Source of the DNA: Rhodococcus sp. Z13
GTDB lineage: Bacteria > Actinomycetota > Actinomycetes > Mycobacteriales > Mycobacteriaceae
Direction: 5' to 3'
NCBI RefSeq assembly: GCF_025837095.1
Contig: NZ_CP107551.1
Coordinates: 4,396,668 to 4,460,667, forward strand
DNA: 64,000 nt
Shown here: piece after piece, positions 7,581 through 16,610 of the stretch
Layout of the letters: each line of letters starts with the position of its first letter
How positions within the stretch are numbered: position 1 is the stretch's first letter
The notes under the pieces: model-generated
Seen by the model: only the letters and a program-made list of their open reading frames with translations
Databases searched by the model: none
What the model was told of the DNA's origin: nothing
Translations under genes and position numbers: made by a program

Positions 7581-8992
7581 CCGATACGGATTCACCCCGC
7601 CCCGGCCACCGCCAGGGCCGCGGGACCGATCCGCGCGTCGTCGACGTCCTCGGAGCCGATCCGTTCCGCTCCGACCTGCTGGCGAACTCGGGTGTGGACG
7701 ACCGGCTCGCCCGGGGCGGATATCTGGCCGACGCCGAGGAGCTCATGGCCGACGCCGTGGGATCCGATCAGGCATTCGTCTCGACTTGCGGAAGTTCGCT
7801 GTCGGTCAAGGCCGCGATGATGGCAGTGGCCGGGCACCACCCCGGTGGGCTGCTGCTCGGCCGCGACTCCCACAAGTCCGTCGTCGCCGGCCTGATGTTC
7901 AGCGGCATCACCCCGCGCTGGGTGCCACCACGCTGGGACGCCGGGATGCACTTCTCCCATCCGCCCTCCCCCGCCGAGATCCGGGAGGGCTGGGAGCGGC
8001 ATCCCGACGCGGCCGGGGCGCTGGTGGTCAGCCCCAGTCCCTACGGCACCTGCACCGACATCGCCGGGATCGCGCAGGTGTGCCACGAACGCGGCAAACC
8101 GCTCATCGTGGACGAGGCCTGGGGTGCGCACCTCCCCTTCCACGAGGACCTGCCGACCTGGGCGATGGACGCCGGGGCCGACATCTGCGTGGTCAGCGTC
8201 CACAAGATGGGGCACGGCTTCGAACAGGGCTCGGTGCTGCACCGGCAGGGCGACCTCGTGGACGGTGCCCACCTGTCGTCGTGCGCGGACCTGCTGATGA
8301 CCACCAGTCCCAACGTGATGATCTACGCCGCCCTGGACGGCTGGCGCCGCCAGATGGTCGAACAGGGCCACGAGCTCATCGGCCGGGCGCTGGATCTGGT
8401 CCGGCGCACCCGGGAGCGTATCGCCGGGATCGCCGGGCTCACCGTGCTCGAGGATCGGCTGCTGGGCAAGGAGGCCTCGCACGATCTCGACCGGCTGCAG
8501 GTCCTCCTCGACGTCACGGAGACCGGCGCCTCGGGCTACCAGTGCGCCGACTGGTTGCGGGAGGAATGCTCCGTGGACGTCGGAATGGCGGACCACCGGC
8601 GCATTCTGGCGACCTTCTCGACCGCCGACGACGAGGACACGGCCGCACGTCTCGTCCGTGCGCTGACCGCGCTGTCCCGTGCCGCACCGGATTTCACCCC
8701 TCCCCCGAATATCGACCTGCCGGCACCCGCCGATCTCGAACTCGAGTCCGTGATGTCCCCGGCGGACGCCTTCTTCGCGCCCACGGAGACGGTCCCGACC
8801 ACCCGGGCGGAGGGCCGTATCTCTGCCGAGCAGCTCACGCCCTATCCACCCGGCATCCCGGCGATGATCCCGGGGGAACGACTCGACCGGGAGGTGCTCG
8901 ACTATCTCGCGAGCGGCCGCGGGGCTGGAATGGCGATCCCCGATGCCACGGATCCGTCACTGGAGACCGTACGGGTGGTCGCGGAACGGTGA
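7553..8992 (+). CDS. Orn/Lys/Arg decarboxylase family protein, apparent N-terminal frameshift
   Basis: A PLP-dependent fold-type I decarboxylase-like protein of 479 residues. It has the family core DPFRSDLLANSG, the motif STCGSSLSVKAAMMA, the Asp loop LIVDEAWGAHL and the PLP lysine in SVHKMGHGFEQGS. The open frame begins at 7553 without a ribosome site. The family N-terminus (MDHSHAPIVDARADYH...FTPP) is encoded from ATG 7525 in another frame and would join the conserved PGHRQGRG motif if one C were removed from the CCCC run at 7600-7603. The gene is either frameshifted, or the sequence has an error, or translation starts internally. It would decarboxylate a basic amino acid; the substrate cannot be told. 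Confidence 0.75.
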   Translation: MRGRTITELTDTDSPRPGHRQGRGTDPRVVDVLGADPFRSDLLANSGVDDRLARGGYLADAEELMADAVGSDQAFVSTCGSSLSVKAAMMAVAGHHPGGLLLGRDSHKSVVAGLMFSGITPRWVPPRWDAGMHFSHPPSPAEIREGWERHPDAAGALVVSPSPYGTCTDIAGIAQVCHERGKPLIVDEAWGAHLPFHEDLPTWAMDAGADICVVSVHKMGHGFEQGSVLHRQGDLVDGAHLSSCADLLMTTSPNVMIYAALDGWRRQMVEQGHELIGRALDLVRRTRERIAGIAGLTVLEDRLLGKEASHDLDRLQVLLDVTETGASGYQCADWLREECSVDVGMADHRRILATFSTADDEDTAARLVRALTALSRAAPDFTPPPNIDLPAPADLELESVMSPADAFFAPTETVPTTRAEGRISAEQLTPYPPGIPAMIPGERLDREVLDYLASGRGAGMAIPDATDPSLETVRVVAER

Positions 8993-9062
8993 GCGCGACA
9001 CCCAGGGAACCGGATCGGTGTGGTCACCCGCCTGGCGGGGTCCGAGCATCTACTCTCGCCTC

Positions 9063-9959
9063 ATGGCAGGCGACGCGACGACCGTGCGTTCCCCCGGGGA
9101 ACTAGCGGCTGCACTGGAATCCACCGGGTATCTGGCCGACGAGGGGCTCGCCACCGTGGCCTTCCTCGCGCTCCGGATGGGGCGCCCGTTGTTCTGCGAG
9201 GGCGAACCCGGCACCGGGAAGACCTCGCTCGCCGCGGCCCTCGCGCAGGCCCTGGACCTGCCGATGGTGCGGTTGCAGTGCCACGAGGGGATCGACGCGT
9301 CGCAGGCGCTCTACGACTGGGACTTCCCGCGCCAGCTGCTCCACCTGCGCACCCTCGAGGCCGCGAGCGGGGGTGAGCTCGACGCCGACGCCGCCGAGCG
9401 GTCCCTGTACACCGAGCGGTATCTCCTCGTCCGCCCACTGCTGCGGGCGCTCACCGAGTCACCGTGCGTGCTGCTCGTCGACGAGATCGACCGCGCCGAC
9501 GACGAGTTCGAGGCGTTCCTGTTGCAACTGCTCGACGAGAACACGGTGACGGTGCCGGAGCTGGGTGAGATCCGCGCCGCCACACCACCTCTGGTGGTGC
9601 TCACGTCCAATCGCACCCGGGAGGTCCACGACGCGCTCAAGCGCCGCTGCCTCTACCACTGGGTCGACCATCCCGGGCTCGACCGGGAGATCGCGATCCT
9701 CCGGCGGCGCCTGCCCGATCTCGACACCGGCCTGGCCGGGCAGGTCGCCCGGGCGGTGCGGGTACTGCGGGAGCAGGAACTGCTCAAACCACCGGGTATC
9801 GCCGAATCCCTCGACTGGGCACGGGCATTGCGCGCCCTCGACCGCGACGTCCTCGACGCGGCCACCGCCGCGGCGACCCTCGGTGCGGTCCTCAAGTACC
9901 GGGAGGACATCGACCGGGTCACCCGCGCCGGGCTGGAGAAACTGGTCGCGGTGGGGTGA
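9063..9959 (+). CDS. MoxR-type AAA ATPase, CoxD-like
   Basis: A 298-residue AAA+ ATPase with Walker A GEPGTGKT (about 47-54), the CoxD signature RLQCHEGIDASQALYDWDFPRQ and Walker B LLVDEID (about 139). CoxD proteins work with the von Willebrand-domain CoxE to mature the molybdenum-copper or related site of CO-dehydrogenase-like enzymes. Its expected partners (coxE onward) lie 5.5 kb downstream on the same strand, separated by an opposing operon. The ATG is just after a TC-rich stretch with no strong ribosome site. Confidence 0.85.
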   Translation: MAGDATTVRSPGELAAALESTGYLADEGLATVAFLALRMGRPLFCEGEPGTGKTSLAAALAQALDLPMVRLQCHEGIDASQALYDWDFPRQLLHLRTLEAASGGELDADAAERSLYTERYLLVRPLLRALTESPCVLLVDEIDRADDEFEAFLLQLLDENTVTVPELGEIRAATPPLVVLTSNRTREVHDALKRRCLYHWVDHPGLDREIAILRRRLPDLDTGLAGQVARAVRVLREQELLKPPGIAESLDWARALRALDRDVLDAATAAATLGAVLKYREDIDRVTRAGLEKLVAVG

Positions 9960-9983
9960 CGGGCGCCACCCCACCGCGGGGCG

Positions 9984-10445
9984 TCATTCCGTGAAGGTGC
10001 GCCCGTTGATCGTCAGTTCGATACCGCTCCCCCGCCGGATCGTGTTGTAGATCGGGCAGGCGGCGACGAACTTGCGGCCGAGCGCGAAGGCGTCCTCGTA
10101 CTCGACGCCGGACACCTCGATCTCGAGCACCGTGCGGTCGTACCGGGTGGGATCGACCGTGCCCCGGGTGTGGGCGGCCCGCGCGACGATCCCGTCGACG
10201 GGCAGCCCGTCCTGCTCCGCGTTGTGCTCGAAGTTGGCCATCGCGCAGGAGGTCAGGGCGGCGAGCAGCAGTTCACCGGCGTGCACCGCTTCCCGGCCGG
10301 CGAGCCGGGAGTCGGTGACGAAGTGGTTGCTGCGCGCGCTGACGACGAACCGTCCGGTCTCGGTGGTGACGGTGCCGGTCACCACCGCGTCGTGCTCCGC
10401 CTCGAGACGGCCCGCGGGAAGGTCGACCCGCTCGGGGGCGCTCAT
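9984..10445 (-). CDS. OsmC family peroxiredoxin-like protein
   Basis: A 153-residue OsmC/Ohr-fold protein. It carries the first family cysteine in LLAALTSCAMANFEHNA and the second in GRKFVAACPIYNTIRRG, the pair that reduces organic peroxides or related thiol-reactive compounds. Its ATG overlaps the stop of the monooxygenase gene (10442-10445, ATGA), so it is the last gene of the organosulfur operon. It may protect against reactive by-products of the flavin monooxygenase; this is inference. Confidence 0.85.
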   Translation of the reverse strand: MSAPERVDLPAGRLEAEHDAVVTGTVTTETGRFVVSARSNHFVTDSRLAGREAVHAGELLLAALTSCAMANFEHNAEQDGLPVDGIVARAAHTRGTVDPTRYDRTVLEIEVSGVEYEDAFALGRKFVAACPIYNTIRRGSGIELTINGRTFTE

Positions 10446-11791
10446 GCCCGAGCCCCGGAGCGACGCTTCCACTCCCCTGCCGCGGGGCGGGCCAGACCGA
10501 GATTCTCACGCAGGGTCGTGCCCTCGTACTCGGTGCGGAAGATGCCGCGCTTCTGCAGCTGCGGGACGACCTGCCGGGTGAAGGTCTCGAAACCACCCGG
10601 CTGGTAGGGCACCTGGAGGGTGAAGCCGTCCGCGGCGCCGTCCTCGAACCAGTCCTGCAGGCCGTCGGCGACCTCGTCCGCCGTGCCGATGAAGTTGCCC
10701 TCGTAGCGGCCGCCGTACTGCTTGCCCAGCTCGCGCAGAGTCAGTCCTTCGCGTTCGGTGATCTCCCGGACCTCGTGGTAGTGCCCGGCCACACCCGGAA
10801 CCTCGACCTCGGGGAGCCGCTCGTCGAGCGGGAAGGTCGACAGGTCGACGTCGAGATGGTAGGCGAGCGTGGACAATCCGCCGATGGGCGGCACCAGCTC
10901 GAAGATCTCCTCGGCGAGTTCCTTCGCACGGGCGGTGGTGGACCCGACCACCGGGGTGATCGACGGGAGGATCTTGATCTCCTCAGGAGCGCGGCCGAAC
11001 GTCGCGGCGCGTTCCTTGATCTCGGTGTAGAACGCCTGCGCCGACTCCTTCGAGGCGTGGCTGCAGAAGATCACGTCCGACCAGCGGGCCGCGAAGTCCT
11101 TGCCCTTGGAGGACGCCCCGGCCTGGATGAGCACCGGGTAACCCTGCGGCGGGCGGGGCACGTTGAGCGGGCCCTGCACCGAGAAGTAGTGACCCTCGTG
11201 ATCGATGCGGTGGACCTTCTCGGGATCGGCGAAGAGGGGCTGCTCGGCGTCGAGCACCAGCGCGTCGTCGTCCCAGCTGTCCCAGAGCTTGCCGGTGACC
11301 TGGAGGAACTCGTGGGCGCGCTCGTAGCGGGTGGACCGGTCGAACTGCTGGTCGAGGTTGAAGTTGCGGGCCTCGGACTCCTGGAAGGAGGTCACGATGT
11401 TCCACGCCGCACGTCCCGCGGACAGATGGTCGAGGCTGGCGAAGGTGCGCGCGATGTTGAACGGCTGGGTGTAGGTGGTGGTGACCGTCGCCGCGAGCCC
11501 GAGGTGGCGGGTCACCGCCGCCATCGACGCGATGACCGGCAGCGGGTCCACGCGCAGCGATCCCAGCGCGCCGTAGCGCAGCTGCGAGTCGGTGCTCCCG
11601 CCGAAACGGTCGGGGACCGAGAGGATGTCGGGGAAAAAGGCGAGATCGAACCGCCCGTCCTCGAGGGTGCGCGCGATGTTCTGGTAGTAGCCGGCGTCGA
11701 GCCAGCCGGGCACCGAATCGGCCATGCGCCACCCGCCGGGACGACCCGGTCCCGCGGTGATGAACGCGGCGAGATGCATCTTCCTGCTCAC
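10442..11791 (-). CDS. FMN-dependent monooxygenase, NtaA/SnaA/DszA family
   Basis: A 449-residue luciferase-fold monooxygenase of the two-component type that takes reduced FMN from a separate reductase. The family opening MSRKMHLAAFITAGPGRPGGWR, AGRAAWNIVTSFQESEARNFN and the cofactor region GYPVLIQAGASSKGKDFAARWSDVIF are all present. Members cleave C-S or C-N bonds or open rings; DszA and relatives act on sulfones. Start GTG 11791 has AGGAGTATTC upstream. Its place behind sulfonate-type transporter genes suggests an organosulfur substrate. No flavin reductase gene lies in this operon. Confidence 0.88.
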   Translation of the reverse strand: MSRKMHLAAFITAGPGRPGGWRMADSVPGWLDAGYYQNIARTLEDGRFDLAFFPDILSVPDRFGGSTDSQLRYGALGSLRVDPLPVIASMAAVTRHLGLAATVTTTYTQPFNIARTFASLDHLSAGRAAWNIVTSFQESEARNFNLDQQFDRSTRYERAHEFLQVTGKLWDSWDDDALVLDAEQPLFADPEKVHRIDHEGHYFSVQGPLNVPRPPQGYPVLIQAGASSKGKDFAARWSDVIFCSHASKESAQAFYTEIKERAATFGRAPEEIKILPSITPVVGSTTARAKELAEEIFELVPPIGGLSTLAYHLDVDLSTFPLDERLPEVEVPGVAGHYHEVREITEREGLTLRELGKQYGGRYEGNFIGTADEVADGLQDWFEDGAADGFTLQVPYQPGGFETFTRQVVPQLQKRGIFRTEYEGTTLRENLGLARPAAGEWKRRSGARA

Positions 11792-11829
11792 GAATACTCC
11801 TGACTTGCTGTGTGCCGGAACGGATCCGG

Positions 11830-12909
11830 TCAGGCCTGCGCCAGTTCGGCGGACACGGCGGAACGGACGGGCTCGAAACGGCTGTCGGACAGCCAGGTCC
11901 GCACGTCGACCGTCTCCGGGTACACGCCCAGCGCGTGGAAGTTGTCGGCGAGGTCCTGGGTGCCCTCGATCGCGTCGGTATCCACGGCGGTGAATTCACC
12001 TGCACCCGAGTAGGACAGGCGGCGGTCGACGACGAGGTCGCGGTAGACCTCCTTCTCGAGCTGCGAGTCGCCGAAGCCGCCGAGCGCGGCGAACTCCTCG
12101 ACCGCGACGTCGGGCTGTGCCTCGATCCAGCGCTGCGCGTCGCGCACGTTGCGGGCGAGCTTCGCGGCGATCTCGGGGTGCTCGAAGGCGAACTTCTCGC
12201 TGGCGACGAAGAACGCGTAGTCGTAGGTCTGCACGTCGGGGAGGGTGTCGGCGTCGTGCTTGCGGCGGGCCAGCTCGATGGTGGGCTGCCAGTTGATCCA
12301 CGCGTCGACCTTGCCCTGCGCGAAGGCGGCCTCGGCGTCGGCGGCGGTGAGATTGCTGTACTCGATGTCGTCGAGGGTCAGGCCCGCGCTCTCGAGGTAC
12401 TTCACGAGGCTGTAGGTGCCGGTGGTGCCCTGCTGGTCGGCGACGCGGCGGCCCTTCAGGTCCGCGGCGCTGCGGATGTCGGAGCCCTTGGGCACGAGGA
12501 TGTCGACCTCGTTGCGCGGCAGCGGGTAGGCGACGAGCGGGACGAACGGCACGTTGCCGCCGATGCCGTAGATCACGGCGGTGGCGGTCGCGAAGGAGAA
12601 GTCGATGCTGCCGGCCTTGATGGCCTCCATGACCGGGAGGGAGGCGGTGAAGCCGGACTGGAAGTTCACCGGCACACCGAGATCCGCGGAGACGTCGAAG
12701 CCACCGAGGTTGTGGGAGAGCACGGCGCCGGGCTCCGCCTTGCCGTCACCGATGAGCGCGTAGCGGACCTCGGAGAGCTCACCGTCGTTCGCCGAGTCGC
12801 CGGAGCCGCACGCGGTGAGGGCACCGAGCCCGGCCAGGCCGAGCGCGCCGATGCCCGCGGCACGCAGGAACCCGCGGCGGTCGAGGACGGGACGGGGCAG
12901 AGCGTTCAT
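11830..12909 (-). CDS. sulfonate/nitrate/taurine-type ABC transporter substrate-binding protein
   Basis: A 359-residue lipoprotein. The N-terminus has a twin-arginine motif (RRGFLRAAG) and a lipobox ending LTAC near residue 34, so it is probably exported by Tat and anchored to the membrane. The mature part is of the NMT1/SsuA type (VPLVAYPLPRNEVDILVPKGSDIRS, DQQGTTGTYSLVKYLES, VDAWINWQPTIELA). It delivers the ligand to the permease encoded upstream in the same operon. The likely ligand is an organosulfur compound, by context only. Confidence 0.88.
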   Translation of the reverse strand: MNALPRPVLDRRGFLRAAGIGALGLAGLGALTACGSGDSANDGELSEVRYALIGDGKAEPGAVLSHNLGGFDVSADLGVPVNFQSGFTASLPVMEAIKAGSIDFSFATATAVIYGIGGNVPFVPLVAYPLPRNEVDILVPKGSDIRSAADLKGRRVADQQGTTGTYSLVKYLESAGLTLDDIEYSNLTAADAEAAFAQGKVDAWINWQPTIELARRKHDADTLPDVQTYDYAFFVASEKFAFEHPEIAAKLARNVRDAQRWIEAQPDVAVEEFAALGGFGDSQLEKEVYRDLVVDRRLSYSGAGEFTAVDTDAIEGTQDLADNFHALGVYPETVDVRTWLSDSRFEPVRSAVSAELAQA

Positions 12910-12954
12910 GTGGGGGAGAACCTTTCGAGGTCGATCGGGATGGAGCGGCGGGGA

Positions 12955-13707
12955 TCAGGAGCCGGTGGCGGCGTGGACGGCGCGGTCGGCCTCGAGCAGG
13001 CCGTCGAGCAGTTCCTCCTTCCACGCGGCGAGCTGGGCGTCACCGCGGTGACGTGGACGGCTCTGGGGGACGCGGAGATCCCGGGTGATGCCCTGCGGGG
13101 TGAGCAGCAGGACGCGGTCGGCGAGGACGAGGGCCTCCTCGACGTCGTGGGTGACGAGCAGGACGGTGCGAGGATGCTCGGCGAGCACGCCTTCGAGCAG
13201 CTGCTGCATCGTGACGCGGGTGATGGCGTCGAGGGCGCCGAAGGGCTCGTCGAGCAGCAGGATGTCGGGGCGGTGCAGCAGTGCGCGGGCGAGCGCGACG
13301 CGCTGGCGCTGACCGCCGGACAGTTCTGCGGGCCAGGCCTTCTCGCGGCCGGCGAGCCCGACCTGGGCGAGCAGCTCGGCGGCCTTGTCGCGCTGTCCCT
13401 TCGTGCCGAGCTGGACGTTGTCGAGCACCGACTTCCACGGTAGGAGCCGGTCCTCCTGGAACATCATCCGGGCGGTGGGGCCGCCGGCGGGGACGTCGCC
13501 GATGGGGGTCATGGTGCCGGAGGTGGGTTCCTCGAGTCCGGCGAGGATGCGCAGCAGGGTGGACTTGCCGACGCCGCTGGGGCCGAGGATCGCGACGAAG
13601 TCGCCGGGGTCGATGGTCAGGTCGAGATCGCGCAGGACCTGGTTGTCGCCGTAGCGGCGGCCGATGGAGGACAGTTCCAGGCCGACGAGGCCGCGGGTGG
13701 TGGTCAT
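12955..13707 (-). CDS. ABC transporter ATPase, SsuB-like
   Basis: A 250-residue ATPase with Walker A GPSGVGKST, Q-loop region MMFQEDRLLPWKSV, signature LSGGQRQR and Walker B ILLLDEPFGALD. The Q-loop sequence is typical of nitrate/sulfonate/taurine importers. It energises the adjacent permease. Its ATG overlaps the permease stop (13704-13707, ATGA), showing coupling. Confidence 0.92.
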   Translation of the reverse strand: MTTTRGLVGLELSSIGRRYGDNQVLRDLDLTIDPGDFVAILGPSGVGKSTLLRILAGLEEPTSGTMTPIGDVPAGGPTARMMFQEDRLLPWKSVLDNVQLGTKGQRDKAAELLAQVGLAGREKAWPAELSGGQRQRVALARALLHRPDILLLDEPFGALDAITRVTMQQLLEGVLAEHPRTVLLVTHDVEEALVLADRVLLLTPQGITRDLRVPQSRPRHRGDAQLAAWKEELLDGLLEADRAVHAATGS

Positions 13708-14543
13708 CGATCGCCCTTCCGGTAGTTCGGGTTCCAGCGCAGGACGCGGGCCTCGATGAAGCGGGTGATCTGGTCGGCGAGCAGGCCGGCACCGGCGTAG
13801 AGGACGATCGCGAGCACGATGCGTTCGTTGCGGAGCATCTCGCGGCCGTTCTGCGCGAGGTAGCCGATGCCCTCGCGGGTGGCGATCGTCTCGGCGACGA
13901 CGAGGGTCAGCCAGGCGACGCCGAGGGCGTAGCGGATGCCGGTGAGGATCATCGGCATGGCTCCGGGGACGATCACCTCGCGGATCAGCTGACCGCGGCT
14001 GAGTCCGTAGGAGCGCCCGAGCTGGATGAGCTTCTCGTCGACGGTGCGGATGCCGCTGACGGTGTTGAGGTAGACGGGGAAGATCACGCCCAGGGTCACG
14101 AGCAGGACCTTGGGGAGTTCACCGATTCCGAAGGCCGCGATGAGCAGCGGCACGAGGGCGAGGTGGGGCAGTGCGCGCACCATCTGGAGGGTGCGGTCGA
14201 ACAGGCCCTCGGCGATGCGGGACAGGCCGACGGCGAAACCGAACGCCAGGCCGATGGCGGAACCGATCACGAATCCGATCGCGATCCGGCGCAGGCTCAC
14301 GAGGATGTGCGACTGGAGTTCGCCGGTGGACCACAGCGAACGCGCGGCGTCGACGACGTTCGTGGGCGGCGGCAGGATCGACGCGGGGATGACACCGGTG
14401 CTCGACGCCCACTGCCACCCGACGACGACCAGCACGGGCACGACCCAGGGCAGCAGCGTCGTCCAGTGCGGGGCGCGCAGGCGGCCGAGGCCGCGGCCGG
14501 TGGCCGGGACGGCGGGGGCTACGGAGACGGTGGCGTCGCTCAT
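13704..14543 (-). CDS. ABC transporter permease, SsuC-like
   Basis: A 279-residue inner-membrane permease of the sulfonate/nitrate type. After a short cytoplasmic N-terminus there are about six membrane segments, starting TTLLPWVVPVLVVVGWQWA, and the ATPase-docking loop near LIREVIVPGAMPMILTGIRYALGVAW. The ATG at 14543 begins MSDATVSVAPAVPATG. It is the first gene of the five-gene operon reading leftward to OsmC and is divergent from the GntR gene. Confidence 0.9.
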   Translation of the reverse strand: MSDATVSVAPAVPATGRGLGRLRAPHWTTLLPWVVPVLVVVGWQWASSTGVIPASILPPPTNVVDAARSLWSTGELQSHILVSLRRIAIGFVIGSAIGLAFGFAVGLSRIAEGLFDRTLQMVRALPHLALVPLLIAAFGIGELPKVLLVTLGVIFPVYLNTVSGIRTVDEKLIQLGRSYGLSRGQLIREVIVPGAMPMILTGIRYALGVAWLTLVVAETIATREGIGYLAQNGREMLRNERIVLAIVLYAGAGLLADQITRFIEARVLRWNPNYRKGDR

Positions 14544-14650
14544 CGCAGGATCCCGCGGGCGGGCCGAGCGGTGTGGTCGGTCATGGGTTCTCCCTGTCGG
14601 TGAAACGGTCGCGAAGCACGCTACGACTCGCGCACGCAGATGTCGTCGTT

Positions 14651-14680
14651 TGTATACAGATGGATTCAAAATATGTACAA
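14651..14680. promoter_or_regulatory. GntR-type operator sites
   Basis: The divergent region holds TTGTATACA (14650-14658, core TGTATACA is a perfect palindrome) and, about two helical turns away, TATGTACAA (14672-14680, core TGTACA). FCD-type GntR regulators often bind TNGTATACNA-like sites. The two sites would let the adjacent GntR protein control both the transport operon and its own gene. Confidence 0.6.
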
Positions 14681-14761
14681 CGCGGGTACCCCGTGGTAGT
14701 TCTGATCGGATACCGCCCGGATCGGAAGCGGACACCAGAGCGACGACGGGGAGGCCTCCGG

Positions 14762-15394
14762 ATGGAACGTGCAGCCACGAATCCCTATCTCGAGCTGCGC
14801 AGACGCATCCTGGACGGGGTCTACTCGCCGGGCGATCTGCTCGTCCCCGCGACCGTCGGCGAGCAACTCGGGGTCTCCCGCACCCCCATCCGCGAGGCCC
14901 TGATCCGACTCGAGATCGAAGGTCTCGTGACGAAAGTCTCACGCGGATTCCAGATCCTCCGGCGCACCCCCGAGGAGATCCTCGACATCTGCGAGGCCCG
15001 CATCGCCCTCGAATCGGCGGTCGCCCGCTCGGCCGCACAGCGCCGCACCGAACTCGACCTCGCCCGCCTCCGGCGGAGCCTCGACGAGGCCCGCGAGGAG
15101 ACGGACCCGGACGTCCGGCTGCGCCGGCACGCCGAGTGGCACGTCGCCCTGCGGCTCGCCGCCCACAACCCCACCATCACCGAACTGATGGAACTGCTCG
15201 ACACCCGGCTGCACGTCCACGACGGCAGCGCCTCACGCGCCCCGTCGAACCTCGATCTCATCGAGGGCGAGCACGAGGACATCTATCAGGCCGTCGCCGA
15301 AGGGGACGGCGACCGCGCCCGGGAACTGATGGTCGCGCACCAGAGCCGCACCCGGGACATTCGCATCGCCGAGATGGCGGCGAAGAACGGCTGA
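14762..15394 (+). CDS. GntR-family regulator, FCD type
   Basis: A 210-residue regulator. The winged helix at about 9-75 reads LELRRRILDGVYSPGDLL, GEQLGVSRTPIREALIRLEIEGLV; the C-terminal helical FCD domain carries the metal/ligand residues in the ARHAEWHVAL and HEDIYQAVAEGDGDRARELM stretches. GGGGAGG precedes the ATG. It most likely represses the divergent organosulfur operon and responds to its substrate or a product. It ends 73 bp before coxE, so read-through into the cox genes is possible. Confidence 0.88.
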   Translation: MERAATNPYLELRRRILDGVYSPGDLLVPATVGEQLGVSRTPIREALIRLEIEGLVTKVSRGFQILRRTPEEILDICEARIALESAVARSAAQRRTELDLARLRRSLDEAREETDPDVRLRRHAEWHVALRLAAHNPTITELMELLDTRLHVHDGSASRAPSNLDLIEGEHEDIYQAVAEGDGDRARELMVAHQSRTRDIRIAEMAAKNG

Positions 15395-15467
15395 GCACCT
15401 CCGATCCGTCCCCAGCGCGACCGGCGGGCAGTACCGTCAGCGAACGGACCCGGTGACAGGAGGGCGG

Positions 15468-16610
15468 ATGACGGGCACACGGACGTCGGACGACCGGCAG
15501 GCGCCGGCCTCCGGCACGATCGTGGGCCTCGTCGGGTTCGGCCGCGCGCTCGCCGAGGCCGGCCTGTCCGTCCCCCTCGACGCGACCACCACCTATCTCG
15601 ACGCCCTCCGCCACCTCGACGTCGCCGACCCGGCCCAGGTGTACTGGGCGGGCCGCGCCGTCCTGTGCCGCGCGCCCGACGACATCGACCGCTACGACGC
15701 GGCGTTCGTCCACTGGTTCGGCGGCACCCTGCCGACGGCCTCCCACCGGCAGGGGCGACGCACCCGCACCGCCCGCATCGCGGCGCTCACCCGCACCGGC
15801 GACCCGGCGGACGGCTCCGGGGACGACTCGCCGCACCTGCAGGTCGCCGCGGACGACACCGATCTGCTGCGCCGCCGCGACATCGCCGAACTCACCGCCG
15901 CCGAACGCGCGCATCTCGGTGAGATGCTGACCCTGCTGCGGCCCCGCCCTCCCCGCCGCCCGGCGTTGCGCTCACGGCCGTCGCGGCGCGGGCCCGTCGA
16001 CCCGTCCCGCACCCTGCGCGACATGCTCGCCGCCGGGGGAGAACCCGTGCGGCCCCGGCGGCACCACCGCGCGACCCGGCCCCGCCGGGTGGTGCTGCTC
16101 GTCGACGTCTCCGGATCGATGACCCCCTACGCGGACGCACTGCTGCGCTTCGCGCACGTCGTCACCCGCGCGGCCCCGGCGTCGACCGAGACGTTCTCCG
16201 TCGGCACCCGGCTGACCCGGTTGTCGCGAGCCCTGCGCGCCCGCGACCCGGAACTCGCGCTCGCCGCGGCCGCGCGGGCGGTGCCCGACTGGGCGGGCGG
16301 CACCCGGCTCGGTGACACCCTGCGCGCCTTCCTGGACCGCTGGGGCCGGCGTGGCCTCGCCCGCGGCGCGGTCGTCGTGATCTTCTCCGACGGCTGGGAA
16401 CGCGGCGACGCGACGCTGCTCGGCGAGCAGATGGCGCAGCTGCGGCGCCTCGCCCACCGGGTCCTGTGGGTGAACCCGCACGCGGGTGGGGAGGGATACG
16501 AACCGATCCAGTCGGGTATCTCGAAGGCCCTGCCGCACATCGATCGTCTGCTCGCAGGACACAGTCTCGCAACCCTGGAGGAACTGCTCGAGGAGGTTCA
16601 TCGTGCGTGA
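15468..16610 (+). CDS. von Willebrand factor A domain protein, CoxE-like
   Basis: A 380-residue protein with a metal-ion-dependent adhesion site in VVLLVDVSGSMTPYADALL and a supporting SDGWERGD loop near the end. The N-terminal half (VGFGRALAEAGLSVPLDATTTYLDAL) is the usual CoxE helical region. CoxE pairs with the CoxD ATPase in maturation of Mo-hydroxylase active sites. The ATG has CAGGAGGG upstream. It overlaps the next gene by 8 bp. Confidence 0.88.
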   Translation: MTGTRTSDDRQAPASGTIVGLVGFGRALAEAGLSVPLDATTTYLDALRHLDVADPAQVYWAGRAVLCRAPDDIDRYDAAFVHWFGGTLPTASHRQGRRTRTARIAALTRTGDPADGSGDDSPHLQVAADDTDLLRRRDIAELTAAERAHLGEMLTLLRPRPPRRPALRSRPSRRGPVDPSRTLRDMLAAGGEPVRPRRHHRATRPRRVVLLVDVSGSMTPYADALLRFAHVVTRAAPASTETFSVGTRLTRLSRALRARDPELALAAAARAVPDWAGGTRLGDTLRAFLDRWGRRGLARGAVVVIFSDGWERGDATLLGEQMAQLRRLAHRVLWVNPHAGGEGYEPIQSGISKALPHIDRLLAGHSLATLEELLEEVHRA

